Assembly: GCA_030533445.1 (NCBI GenBank) | Contig: CM060065.1 | Location: 47,685,964 to 47,749,963, forward strand | Direction of reading: 5' to 3' | From: Cyprinodon diabolis | Taxonomy: Eukaryota > Chordata > Actinopteri > Cyprinodontiformes > Cyprinodontidae | Length of the DNA: 64,000 bases | Shown: piece by piece, positions 21,544-32,217 of the stretch | Numbering within the stretch: position 1 is the stretch's first letter | How the letters are laid out: every line of letters starts with the position of its first letter | Notes under the pieces: model-generated | Told to the model about the DNA's origin: nothing | What the model saw: the letters and a program-made list of their open reading frames with translations, nothing else | The model's database searches: none | Position numbers and translations under genes: made by a program

Positions 21544-23159
21544 TAGGGCTGTTGTAAACGAATATTTTAGTAATCGAGTAATCTATCGATTATTCTTACG
21601 ATTAATCGAGTAATCGGATAAAAAATTTTATAAAATAAACTATTAGCAAATCTGCAATAACACCAGTTAGTCCAGATCAGTCCAATATCTCCTTTTTGAG
21701 CATCCCTAACAGTTAAATGTTTGTAGTTTAGAAAGTTTACTTGTAACAGTAGTTTGCTTTAACCTGAAGAAAAGTTATAAAGATATTAAATTATACTCAA
21801 ATAATAAAGTGGCAGACTCACAAATATGCTTATAAAAATGTCTATACTCCAGCTTTTAGTTTAGGTATTTATCTTCAGTGAGTAATACACATAAAAGAAC
21901 TAAGTAAACAACTCATTTAACTCTAACATTTTATTGATAACGCAATAACATTAAACCTCCAGTAAAGTTCCTTGTTATGAATTAAATATATTTCAAGTGC
22001 ACTAATTTGGATATTATAACATTTAATATTATTAAGTTGGAATCTACACTGACAGCTCATCTGCCATGATAGCAGCTTTAGTTTCAGTTTTATTTTATTT
22101 ATGGATTTAAGGCTTTCATTTATGTGTGAGTTTTGAGGATGCTTTCATTAAAAGCATTATTTTTAACCATCACAGAAAAATCTAAATGCAGTGAAATGTT
22201 TTTTTATGTATTGGAAAACAGAGTGTAATCTATACGTTAGGAAAAAAATAAACTTACTCAAAATGTAAAGGTTTGAGTTTGTACAGAGTTCTGCAGCCTT
22301 AACTAGTCATGATAAAATTCAAAAATGTTGCTATTTTTATTAAAACGATGCTATTATTTATTCTTGATTGCTTAGGTATAAACAAATATAGAATTACTAC
22401 AAAAAATATTAATCAAAAATTTCTAATTCATACATAACAGTAGCGAGAAGAAAAGACTGTAACTTTTCAGGATGGAAAGACACCAATAAATAAATGCTTT
22501 TCAGCTTATGCCTGTAATCTGTTGCTGCGTATTTTTATTAACAAACTTACATTAAGTCCTGCATAATTTCTCTCAGTTCCACCCTCACATACAATTTACA
22601 CTACACCCGGTTAAGTAACCGCTATGTTTAGATGTAACGTTAGCAAAATAATGTGCCTCAATTTACATCTATAACATGGCAGATTATCACACAACGTAGT
22701 TAGCAAAGAGAACATAAACCTTACCTGTTGGCAACCGTGTACGAGTTGGATGCATGTAGCGGGTGTTTTCTCTTTAGATGCTGCAACATTGATGTCGTGC
22801 TCTTGTGGTACGCCAATTCTGCTTTGCAGTGGATGCATTGCGCTGTGTTGTCCTTTCTGTTTAGCCTAAAATGTTCCCAAACTTTTGACATTTTTTGTCG
22901 CTTTCGAGGTTCTCCTTCTGAGTATTCTCCCCCGGTTCCGTCCATTGCTACCAACTTAGCACATGCGCTCCAGGCGCTAACGGAAGTGGTAGCGTTGTGC
23001 AACACCAAAAACCCTCCGGCTAGACCAGTGTGCTGCGTATTTAATAGCATTGCTTATTACAATACAATAAATTTAGCGAAGATTCGAGGCAGATAAATTT
23101 CCTCGAGGATTTTTTGTAATCGAGTTACTCGAGTTACTCGATGAATCGTTTCAGCCCTA
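21544..23159 (-). mobile_element. hAT element (internally deleted) inserted in the LINE 5' UTR
   Basis: Ends TAGGGCTGTTGTAAACGA and TCGTTTCAGCCCTA are inverted repeats followed inward by repeated GTAATCGAGTAATC words. A perfect 8-bp duplication CATATAAC flanks it at 21536-21543 and 23160-23167. The element is 1616 bp and holds one BED-finger exon on the minus strand, but no catalytic transposase core. The remainder (21600-22600) is AT-rich and non-coding. Confidence 0.9.
22735..22945 (-). pseudogene. BED zinc-finger first exon of a hAT transposase
   Basis: From an ATG at 22945 the frame reads MDGTGGEYSEGEPRKRQ, then SKVWEHFRLN, CIHCKAEL and MLQHLKRKH. C-x2-C followed by H-x4-H after a W/F-containing lead is the BED-type DNA-binding finger (ZBED1-like) found at the N-terminus of many hAT transposases. 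The frame runs into CAACAG|GTAAGG, a good splice donor at 22734, so this is probably exon 1 of a spliced transposase. No following exon with the hAT dimerisation domain was found, so the copy encodes only the DNA-binding part. The finger residues themselves are intact. Confidence 0.75.
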
Positions 23160-23271
23160 CATATAACTTTAAGTTCTACAACATGTTTCAGTAATTAGAG
23201 ATAATTGAAGGCCATGTCTTTCGAAAAAAGTTTGTTTGGCAGAGCGGTCTGCAACACAAAACACTCACGCA

Positions 23272-23284
23272 GCCGCCATCTTGG
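23272..23284 (-). promoter_or_regulatory. YY1-like motif at the LINE 5' end
   Basis: Minus strand CCAAGATGGCGGC contains the YY1 core AAGATGGCGGC. In mammalian L1 such a motif near the first base helps set the transcription start. Here it lies at the position where the LINE seems to begin. The role is by analogy only. Confidence 0.4.
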
Positions 23285-23421
23285 TCAAACTAACCAGTCT
23301 GATGGAGGACCAGCTGATTAGCCATTAGTCATTCAGTACAGCTCTCAAGACATTTTCATTTTTTAAAGTGCAGCCGTGATAAAAGGTAAGCAGCAGTGAT
23401 AAATGTGAGCATACGACTGTA

Positions 23422-24642
23422 CACTCACCGGCCACTTTATTAGGTACACCTGTCCAACTGCTCATTAACACTTAATTTCTAAGCAGCCAATCACATGGCG
23501 GCAACTCAGTGCATTTAGGCATGTAGACATGGTCAAGACAATCTCCTGCAGTTCAAACCGAGCATCAGTATGGGGAATAAAGGTGATTTGAGTGACTTTG
23601 AACGTGGCATGATTGTTGGTGCCAGAAGGGCTGGTCTGAGTATTTCAGAAACGGCTGATCTACTGGGATTTTCACGCACAACCATCTCTAGGGTTTAAAG
23701 AGAATGGTCCGAAAAAGAAAAAACATCCAGTGAGCGGCAGTTCTGTGGGCGGAAATGCCTTGTTGATGCCAGAGGTCAGAGGAGAATAGCCAGACTGGTT
23801 CGAGCTGATAGAAGGGCAACAGTGACTCAAATAACCACCCGTTACAACCAAGGTGGGCAGAAGAGCATCTCTGAACGCACAGTAAGTCGAACTTTGAGGC
23901 AGATGGGCTACAGCAGCAGAAGACCACACCGGGTGCCACTCCTTTCAGCTAAGAACAGGAAACTGAGGCTACAATTTGCACAAGCTAATTGAAATTGGAC
24001 AATAGAAGATTGGAAAAACGTTGCCTGGTCTGATGAGTCTCGATTTCTGCTGCGACATTCGGATGGTAGGGTCAGAATTTGGCGTCTACAACATGAAAGC
24101 ATGGATCCATCCTGCCTTGTATCAACGGTTCAGGCTGGTGGTGGTGGTGTCATGGTGTGGGGAATATTTTCTTGGCACTCTTTGGGCCCCTTGGTACCAA
24201 TTGAGCATCGTTGCAACGCCACAGCCTACCTGAGTATTGTTTCTGACCATGTCCATCCCTTTATGACCACAATGTACCCAACTTCTGATGGCTACTTTCA
24301 GCAGGATAATGCGCCATGTCATAAAGCTGGAATCATCTCAGACTGGTTTCTTGAACATGACAATGAGTTCACTGTACTCAAATGGCCTCCACAGTCACCA
24401 GATCTCAATCCAATAGAGCATCTTTGGGATGTGGTGGAACGGGAGATTCGCATCATGGATGTGCAGCCGACAAATCTGCGGCAACTGTGTGATGCCATCA
24501 TGTCAGTATAGACTGAACTCCCTGAGGAATGCTTCCAGCACCTTGTTGAATCTATGCCATGAAGAATTGAGGCAGTTCTGAAGGCAAAAGGGGGTCCAAC
24601 CCGTTACTAGCATGGGGTACCTAATAAAGTGGCCGGTGAGTG
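23422..24642 (+). mobile_element. Tc1/mariner-family element
   Basis: Inverted ends CACTCACCGGCCACTTTATT and AATAAAGTGGCCGGTGAGTG are flanked by TA on both sides (23420-23421, 24643-24644). The 1221-bp length is typical of Tc1-like elements. One decayed transposase frame fills the interior. Confidence 0.95.
23570..24610 (+). pseudogene. Tc1-like transposase, four in-frame stops
   Basis: A single frame from the ATG at 23570 to the TAG at 24608-24610 (about 346 codons) shows no indel but four premature stops: in ISRV*REW (about 23696), AN*NWT (about 23990), MSV*TEL (24509-24511) and MP*RIE (about 24560). The N-terminus has paired helix-turn-helix features (LSDFERGMIVGARRAGLS; SERTVSRTLRQMGYSSRR). 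The catalytic residues are visible as [16 protein letters not shown] and SPDLNPIEHLW, giving a DD34E-type triad. GGGGVMVWGIF is the usual glycine-rich block. The enzyme would cut and paste the element at TA sites; this copy cannot make a full protein. Confidence 0.93.
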
Positions 24643-24659
24643 TATATGATTCACAGATT

Positions 24660-24850
24660 CCAACATTCAGGGTTTGTTTTTTTTTATAAATCCCATTTTA
24701 AACAACCTTTAGCAGTCTAATAACAGTTGGGAAGAAACTTTTTTGGAATCTGCTGGAGCTGCATCGGATGCTTCGAAGCCTCTTCCCAGAGGGCAGCAGG
24801 GAGAACAGTCCATGGTGGGGGAGTGAGGGGTCCTTGTTTTTGCTGTAACT
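24660..24850 (-). mobile_element. LINE C-terminal / 3' fragment
   Basis: Minus strand translation shows LPSGKRLRSIRCSSSRFQKS followed by FFPTVIRLL, the last conserved block of the ORF2 of a common fish non-LTR family. About 150 bp is recognisable. A similar block (LTSGHSMQVQQILKQLLP) ends the fragment at 51770-52300, so the two may be the same family. Confidence 0.65.
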
Positions 24851-26249
24851 GATGAAACCATGTATTCTTCTCTCATCCTAAGAGAGAGTAACCAACCGAG
24901 AAGGTATTGGCATGGCCTAGTCAAAGTTTGGACTGGTTCTGATTCCCTGACCTGACCTGAAAGAGCCGACTCATGCTGGTGAAAACAATAAGCAGAGCTA
25001 AGCTTCATCCAAAAGATCTTTGATTATCTTTGACGGCAGCTGTTGCCGCCATAGGTAGAACGACCAGCTGCTAGCCTTAGGGGGGTGATTACTTTTCCAC
25101 ACAGGAGGATTTTGGAGAGCTTGATAGATTATTTCATTCTTTGATAAATGAAATAATCATTTGCTCTCTGGGGCATGGATAGACTGGACCTGCTGATGTT
25201 TCTTTCTCTGCTGCTTTAACTGCTGCTTTAAGGCCCTGAGCTGTAGGTTTGATCCATGTGGAACAATCGGCCCCCTAAGGTTTTCCAGTCTGTTTATTGT
25301 TTGGGTCAGAGTCTCTGTGTTCCAGTGTTTTTTTGAAGGAAAAAGAGGGCAGCAGCAGCAAAGGAGGCGATTTCCTCCCCTATGGTTTTTCCTGGAAGCC
25401 TCTTTTCTAGCTTCACTCTTTGTAGCTGCTGCAGTTGAGGTGAGACGTCTGTCTCCAGATAAGTGGAAGGCAATGAATGTTGGTAAAGCAGCAGATGGTG
25501 TTATTTTTTACTGATCCGCTGTGACCAACAGCCTCTTGTAGGGCTTCCTTCTCATTTCTGGATGTTTGGGGATCAGGAATGGGTTTTGGAATATAGGCTA
25601 CTAATGTGTCACAGCTGAAACTGTACATTTATAAGAAAGAAAAAGGGTTTGATGTTGAAATCTGTTCTAGATCAATGTTGCACAGATAGAAGTGGTCAAT
25701 AGAACCCAACTTTCAAGTTATTTACAGTTTATTAAGTTTCACAGATATTCTTTGCTCAGATTTCATCACCGATATTCAGCTTTTGGTGTTTTTTCTATGA
25801 CTGGGACAGCGCCTCGACATGGTTCTTCTGTTTAAAGGGGAGTTTTCCTCTCCACTGTCACTGCGAGTATGTGAGGAATTGCTGCAGAGTGAAAAGCCAT
25901 ATTTCGAACTAAATGTTATGCCAAATTTTCTGCAAAGATTTAAATTTTATTAGGAAAAAGTATCCATTGGAGCAATTTCACCAGGCAAAGAAAAGTGTTT
26001 GGATTACGCTGTGCTGTGATAAACAGGAAGTCAACCAGTAATAGAGCAAGGTTTGAGTGAAAGTGTTGTAATCAGGTTAGATTTATGACTTTATAATGTT
26101 GGCTAGTATTAACGACTGTACATGTGATGCAGAGATGTCAGGAGGGACTTATTGATGTAATGTTAGCTTTCAAGACACCAGAGAGAGAAACAGCTGATGA
26201 CTTTTGTCTCTACATGCTCCAAAAGAAGCAGGAAATCCTGCAGAGTTCA
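24851..26249. other. Intronic / intergenic sequence without a recognised gene
   Basis: Mixed sequence with small chance open frames at 25317-25514 and 26124-26321. No family match. Confidence 0.5.
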
Positions 26250-26544
26250 TACGGAAGAGGATTAGGGCCAGTGGAAAAAAAAAAAAAGTTAACTGATTTT
26301 TTAAATTTTATTTCAGTTTAGTATGTGAAAAAAGTCAGAATTCTGACTTTTTTCCTCAGAATTTTGACTTCTTTTCTCAGAATTCTGACTTTTTTTATTA
26401 TCAGAATTCAGTCAGAATTCTGAGATTAAAGTCAGAATTCTGAGAAAAAAGTCCGAATTCTGACTTTTTTCCCATGTTAAACTGAAATAAAATTTAAAAA
26501 TCAGTTAACTTTTTTTTTTTCAGTGGCCCTAATCCTCTTCCGTA
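26250..26544. mobile_element. MITE with TACGGAAGAGG inverted repeats (short copy)
   Basis: Starts TACGGAAGAGGATTAGGGCC and ends GGCCCTAATCCTCTTCCGTA, a 295-bp copy of the element at 10303-10931. It carries the same A run, GTTTAGTATG and CAGAATTCTGAC array but lacks the extra 200-bp middle. Flanking hexamers AGTTCA (26244-26249) and AATTTA (26545-26550) agree at four of six positions, a possible decayed duplication. Confidence 0.85.
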
Positions 26545-26616
26545 AATTTATTCTGACTTTTTACACAATCTCCCTTGGAAGATCGGAAACTCTTTTCTTT
26601 TTTTTTTACATGTGAA

Positions 26617-27130
26617 TAGGGCTGAGTATTTTCGCCAAAGTCCTTTATCGATTCGATTTTGATTCAATCTGTTTTTACTGTTTTTTTTCCTGTCACATTA
26701 AACACAAAGTGCAAACTTGTAAATCAGACTGTTTAAACATGAGATGTGAACAAAACTGTCTCATAAGTGCAAACTTGTTTGTGAAAAGTGAAAAAATGAA
26801 GCCTCACACGAGCAAGCAGACGTGATTCAGCAGACATTAATGAGCTGCATTATCTTCAATGCACAAACCATATTTGCAGCGTTGTCTTTAACAACTACAG
26901 CATGTTGTCTGGTCAGCCCCCATTTGTTAATGTCTTCAATTAACCTATTAGCTATATTTGCAGCTATCTAGCTTGAAGTAATCTTGAATGTATCTTTCCT
27001 GCTTATTTGAATGTGAACGTCACGCGGGTCACTATAAAACGAATCGATCTCATTCCCTAGACATCGATTTTGCAAAAATATAAAGGAATTGATTCAAAAT
27101 CGATTAAATCAATTTTTTTACCCAGCCGTA
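26617..27130 (-). mobile_element. hAT element with relic transposase segment
   Basis: Ends TAGGGCTGAGTATTTTCGCC and TTTTTTACCCAGCCGTA are imperfect inverted repeats, with ATCGATTCGATTTTGATTC mirrored by GATTCAAAATCGATTAAATC. A perfect 8-bp duplication CATGTGAA flanks it (26609-26616, 27131-27138). In the middle, the minus strand reads INKWGLTRQHAVVVKDNAAN then MVCALK, which resembles the hAT catalytic-core block around the second acidic residue (DNAANM). The rest of the transposase is gone. Confidence 0.85.
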
Positions 27131-27138
27131 CATGTGAA

Positions 27139-28157
27139 TAACTCATCTCTGCAGAATGACTGAGTTCAGATAGTTTGGACCTGAACTCAAGACCCCTCCT
27201 GATTATTTAGTAGTAATAAATTCTTCTCTGTGGTCGTTTCTGATTTATTTTCATCAGCTGACTGCCACAGATGATCAAAGAGGTGCATTGGGTTTTTCAT
27301 GTCCCTGTCAGGCCATTGTAAACAGCTTTTCATGGTGACAGAATGGATTAGCAGAGCGTCCCTACCACATTAATCTTAACCGGTCAGATTATAATTGATT
27401 AATTAGATTAAAGCACGTCAGGCTGGGATATTCACATCGGACCAGAATGAATTGAGTTATTAGATTGGGTTTGCGCTGAGCTAAACGCTCCGGATGATGC
27501 TTAATGTTGAGGAACTGTTGTAATGGTTATGATAATGATAATGGCTTCTGAATCGGCGCTTCGGCTTCACACACATCTATCCTGTGTGGGACTGCTGCCT
27601 GTGTGCTGCTGAGCTATTGATTTAACAGTTTATTCTCAGCTGTAAAGCTGCTGCTCCGCTGCTGTTTTCCTTCTTGTATTTGACAGGCTGTTTGGCCGTT
27701 TCATGGCCTTCAGGCAGCGTCTCTCTTTTCCCCTTTTTTCATCATGAAAGCTGCCCTGAAAAACCAACTCAGTCTCACTGTAAATCGCTCGCATGTCTAA
27801 TCCATATTTGTGTTTAATAGCCATGTTCACACCCGCTCACCGACACAGAAACACATCAATGCCTCTAATTGACTGCATGAAACTGATAACAGACGTATTG
27901 ATTGATCTCCCAGGGGAGCATTTGGAGCCTCTGCATTAGGAGACGTTAGTTTCTCCTTTACTTTCATTACATTTGCTAATAATACACACTTTTTTATAAA
28001 CAAAAATATTTTTCTCTTTTCATTTGTTGTTCATTGTATTTGAGTTTTTTCTATTCAATACATTCTGCAAAAAAGAGTTTTAAATATGTTTGTCAGAAAT
28101 ATTGATCTTAAAAAAGTCCTTTTAATTAGTATTTAACCCTTTATAGGGTCATAACTT
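27139..28157. other. Low-repeat intronic sequence
   Basis: About 1 kb with no repeat family recognised and balanced composition between 27139 and 27960, then AT-rich. Repeat-poor stretches in a long neuronal-gene intron can hold conserved regulatory DNA, but I cannot test conservation here. Confidence 0.4.
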
Positions 28158-28500
28158 CACTGAAAAATGATCTAGAAATAAGTAAACATTTCTTAAAATA
28201 TTTACTCTTTTTCTTTATAAAAAAAAATATATAAATAAATTAAAAAAAATAAAATAGAATAAAAAAAAATATCTAATTTTAATTCTCATTCACCTGCTCT
28301 TAATTTGAGCAGGTAAATGAGATAGTTTTCTAATGGAGTGAGTATTTTAACTCTTTAAAGAAGATAATTAGATTACTTGAAATAAGACATTGTGTTTTCT
28401 TATTCTAAATATAAATTGTCTTATTAGATGTGTCTATCCAAGAACAAATGCACTTATTTTAAGGAAAAATTGCTTATCTAGATTTCAATTTTTTCCAGTT
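28158..28500. mobile_element. CACTG-type MITE copy with internal A-rich insertion
   Basis: CACTGAAAAATGATCTAG at the left and AATTTTTTCCAGT at the right match the family ends. Family words GAGCAGGTAAATGAGATAG and AAGATAATTAGATTA are present. An A-rich stretch at 28209-28270 is extra compared with the other copies. Confidence 0.7.
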
Positions 28501-28661
28501 CTCAAGCCAATAGTGTTTTGAAATCCAGTACAAGACCTTGTAACATTCAAAAAATATTGATATTTTCATGGCAAAAATGAATTTCAATGTAATAACAAGA
28601 AACGCCAACTTGCCCGAATATATTAAGAAAAATAACAAAAGCGCTTCTATAAGAAATCATG

Positions 28662-28927
28662 CACTGGAAAAAATCTAAATCTAGATAAGTCATTATTTCT
28701 TAAAATAAGTGCAAAGATCCACTTTGCCAATGGAACAAGACTATTTACATTTAAAATAAGAAAACACAATCGCGTTGTCTTATTTCAAGTGCATTTTTTT
28801 AAATATCTTATTTTAAGAGTAAAAGCATTCATTCCATTGGCAAACTATCTCACTTACCTACTCAAATTAAGGGTAAATGCACGTAATTTGAAAAATTTTG
28901 ACTTATTTCTAGATTGTTTTTCCAGTG
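28662..28927. mobile_element. CACTG-type MITE copy
   Basis: CACTGGAAAAAATCTAAATC at the left and GATTGTTTTTCCAGTG at the right. It contains the ordered family words AAAATAAGTGCA, TTTGCCAATGGAACAAG, CTTATTTCAAGTGCA and TACTCAAATTAAGGGTAAAT. Confidence 0.8.
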
Positions 28928-28941
28928 TGACAAACACTCTG

Positions 28942-29233
28942 CACTGCAAAAAATCTGAATCTAGATAAGTGATTTTTTTCTTAAAATAAGTGCATTTGTT
29001 CTTGAATTGAGGAGGTAAAAAAGACATTTTGCCAATGGAACGAGGCAATTTACACTTAAAATAAGAAAACACAATTGCATTGTCTTATTTCAAGTGCATA
29101 TTATCTAATTATCTTATTTTAAGAGTAAAATTACTCATTCCATTGGCAAACTATCTGATTTACCTACTCAAATTCAGAGTGAATGCCCTTAATTTAAGAA
29201 AATGTTACTTATTTCTAGATCGTTTTTGCAGTG
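28942..29233. mobile_element. CACTG-type MITE copy
   Basis: CACTGCAAAAAATCTGAATC at the left and GATCGTTTTTGCAGTG at the right. It lies 14 bp from the previous copy, in the same orientation and with the same internal word order, so the pair looks like two insertions or a local duplication. Confidence 0.82.
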
Positions 29234-30865
29234 TGACAGTGAAAGAAACACATTTTTTTGGTACAACATAATCTTAGAGGCATTAATACTGATACTGGCA
29301 CTTAGATTTTTTAGTTTATAAACCTAAATATAATTGTTAACTCAGCTCACTTTTAAATTTTATTTTTCAGCTTTTCAATTAGCTTTTATCTTTTTTGTTG
29401 ACTTTTTTTTTTCTACAACTTAATTTCCAGTAGGTAATATATAATCTCATCTAATTGGTCAAATGCCAAAATAAGATGTACAGCCATGTAGCAGAATCTT
29501 TGCTGATTGGCTGGATATAGATCTTGTGCTTCTAGACCTCACTGAGCGACGGGGGGGACTCTATTTGTAAGGGGTATGCAAGTGATCAAAAACAGTAACC
29601 TTCCACTTTAAAGGGTTAATATTTTTGTTAGTATAGTTTGTAGTAATAGTTCGTTAGTCGTGACACAGCAAGTTTAATTTAAGACAAAAACTGATAATAA
29701 TCAGTAATTTTGTTATTGCCCAATTCTTAAATTTTGTTTATTTATTATTAAACTCTTTTTGTTAGAATATGTATTTCTTTACATTAAAGTATAAAGAATA
29801 CAAAATTTTAATTGATTGATGGAATTAAATGGTAAAAAAAACTAAATATTCCAAATATTATGCATGTTTTTGTTAAAAAAAACTGTAAAAAAAAATCTCT
29901 TAATTTTATGTTTATTTGTTCTTAATTGGTTTTATAATTTTAAAGGTAAATAACTGTCATCCACTATAAACATTTTCTAAAGATTCGTAGATTTCCATCA
30001 ACCAATGAGATTTCTAAGCATAAACTGTAGGTTATTGTAGAAATTATTTCATTCACTGAACATTGTTTAAGCAGAAAATGATTTATTAATGACTCAAAAA
30101 AGAAAACGTTGCAGATTTGACACGTGGGAGTTTTTTTCTGCCTTTAATGTCTTTATTATTCTTACATGACATAATAAATGTGTGAAATAAAAAGCTTATT
30201 CCTACATTTCTATGACCGCCTTAAACCACGCATGATTAATCGATAAAATGAGACTTCAGAAGGATCTGAATTAAGCATGTGAGTTTCCTCAGCATCCCAG
30301 AGGCTGATTGGAGGAAAGACAAGTTACTCCTTGTTTACAAAAGAGGGCACTAGAAATGTATCCCCTAAAGGTAAATATGCTCAGGGAAGGGGGGGTTGTA
30401 AGGCATCACATCCCCAGTCCTTATAAAGCTCCGTCCCAGCATGCATTGTGAATAGGGAAGAAAAAAAGGCTCTTCAGCGTGTGTGGGTTCACGTGCATGT
30501 CTGTTAGCACGTTCATCCTTCCAGCATCATTGCATAATGCAAAAAAAAAAAAGCTATAAGAGAACTAAGGTTCAGTGTAGAAGAGCACGAGGTCAACCTG
30601 AAACAATCGTCTGACTCTTATCTGCTCACAGCCAAACCTGCAGCATCGTAACGCCGCTTCATTTTCTCTTCCTTCACCTCTTTGCTTTGCTGATTCAGGG
30701 CAGTTTTTCTGTCATCGCTTCATCTGAGCCTCATCTGGAAGAAGAGAGGAGGGGGCTGAATGGGAAAAGAGCAGGATTACCATCCAGCATTGGTCAGATG
30801 TAATTAGACAACCCTTAATTAGATCGAAGCATCCATGAGGGCACGGAGGTGCATGTTTGGAAGGT

Positions 30866-31013
30866 TAACTTCTGCCTTCTGTGGTTTCCGCAGCCCTGTC
30901 TAAGTCTCCAGCTGAAAGTTCTCTTCTCTAAATCCTGAAATCTGCACTGATGAGGATTTAAATTTGCATTTCTCTGGGTGAGATTTAATGAAAGCTTTTA
31001 GGTTTTTGATTGT
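30866..31013 (+). repeat. Local direct repeat, copy A
   Basis: Shares CTGCCTTCTGTG, CAGCCCTGTCTAAGTCTCCAG, GAAATCTGCACTGATGAGGA and GAGATTTAATGAAAGCTTTT with 31546-31688, in the same order and strand. Confidence 0.75.
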
Positions 31014-31545
31014 GTTAGAGTTGAAAGCAGTGGCGTAGCGGTCCCTGGAGAAGTGGGTATACTCACACTCTTGTTTTAATCCAGCCCAGAAACAATGACA
31101 TGTAAGACTGCTCTATTGTTAGGATAATTACCATTGATTACATGTGAGTTTATTACACCTTAATATTACTATTACCTGCATGTTGCGTGTCAGAACTGAT
31201 ATTTAGCCCAGTAGTTTATCTAATTGGGCCACTTCCGCGGTCCGGCTATATACAGTTATAATCTTCATTCTGTTCGTGGCAAAGATTCGGGAAATGAATG
31301 AGAGCGGTTTCCTTCAGCTAAGAATAAAGTGTAATATTTTGATTAGGCTGGAGCCATGGATGTCTACCCATCTGTTAATGTGTGTGATGTGATGATGTGT
31401 CAGACTGGAGGTGTATAAAATGCCTCTTTAACTGTTAATCGGGGCCCGGTTGGTAAGCAGCTGCCTTCTGTAACTCTGAGCAACTTCTCTGATCTGAGTA
31501 AGATTACAATTTCTCAAAATCTGTAGTCATGACTCGTGGTTATTT

Positions 31546-31688
31546 AATACCGCCTTCTGTGAATTTTGCAGCCCTGACTAAGTCTCCAGTTCTCTTTTTC
31601 TAAATTCTGAAATCTGCACTGATGAGGACAGCAGAAGCACTTATATTTGCATTTCTTTGGCTGAGATTTAATGAAAGCTTTTAGGTTT
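31546..31688 (+). repeat. Local direct repeat, copy B
   Basis: Second copy of the 30866-31013 segment, about 680 bp downstream. It has small indels, for example a 14-bp insertion after GATGAGGA. Confidence 0.75.
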
Positions 31689-32217
31689 CTGGACTACACA
31701 GCTGGTTGAAAGACTGTGTCGTCTGCATGACACGAGGATGAAATGTCCTTTGAAAGCCCAAACAAAGACTGAACTAATAAAAGTTTCCTCAGCTGGGAGG
31801 GTGAGTGTGGAAAGAGGATTCAACTTTTATTATCAGCCAAGGTAAAGCTATGGGGGGCAACTTGGTGCACGCTGCTTCTAGATGAGAAATGATTCCTGAG
31901 GAGTCTGGGGAATGATTGGAAACTTCAGCAGGTTCTGGGATGCTTCCCTCAATCTGCTGACAAGTTTCTGTTCTGGTCCCTGAGCTGTCGGCTCTCTGCA
32001 GCTATTGCTGTGTCAAAAACACTCTGGTGTTTCCCAATCGCCTCAAAATACATTAGGCTCACAGGAGAAGCCATGCATGGTTTTGTTATTTTGAGAAGAT
32101 AAAAATATGAAGTAGTGATTCTAAGGTTGATTTTTTTTATTCTCCAAACAATAAATTATTTCCAGATTCATTGCAAATGTTGCAGGATGACCTCAACCCC
32201 ACTTCCCTTTGCATCTG

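Larger units (their letters stand above)
16930..23285 (-). mobile_element. Near full-length LINE (ORF1 + ORF2), interrupted by a hAT
   Basis: Read on the minus strand, a 5' UTR begins near 23285 with CCAAGATGGCGGC, then comes ORF1 (21476-20649), a gap of about 500 bp rich in CA repeats, ORF2 (20148-17326) and a 3' UTR reaching about 16930. The 5' UTR is split by a hAT insertion at 21544-23159 flanked by CATATAAC on both sides. ORF2 carries an APE-type endonuclease and a reverse transcriptase with YADD. Only two in-frame stops break ORF2, so this is a fairly young copy. Confidence 0.85.
29234..32212. other. Intronic sequence with a local direct duplication
   Basis: AT-rich to about 30250, then more balanced. 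A segment at about 30866-31013 recurs at about 31546-31688 (GCCTTCTGTG, AATCTGCACTGATGAGGA, GAGATTTAATGAAAGCTTTT), which points to a local duplication. No exon recognised. Confidence 0.5.
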
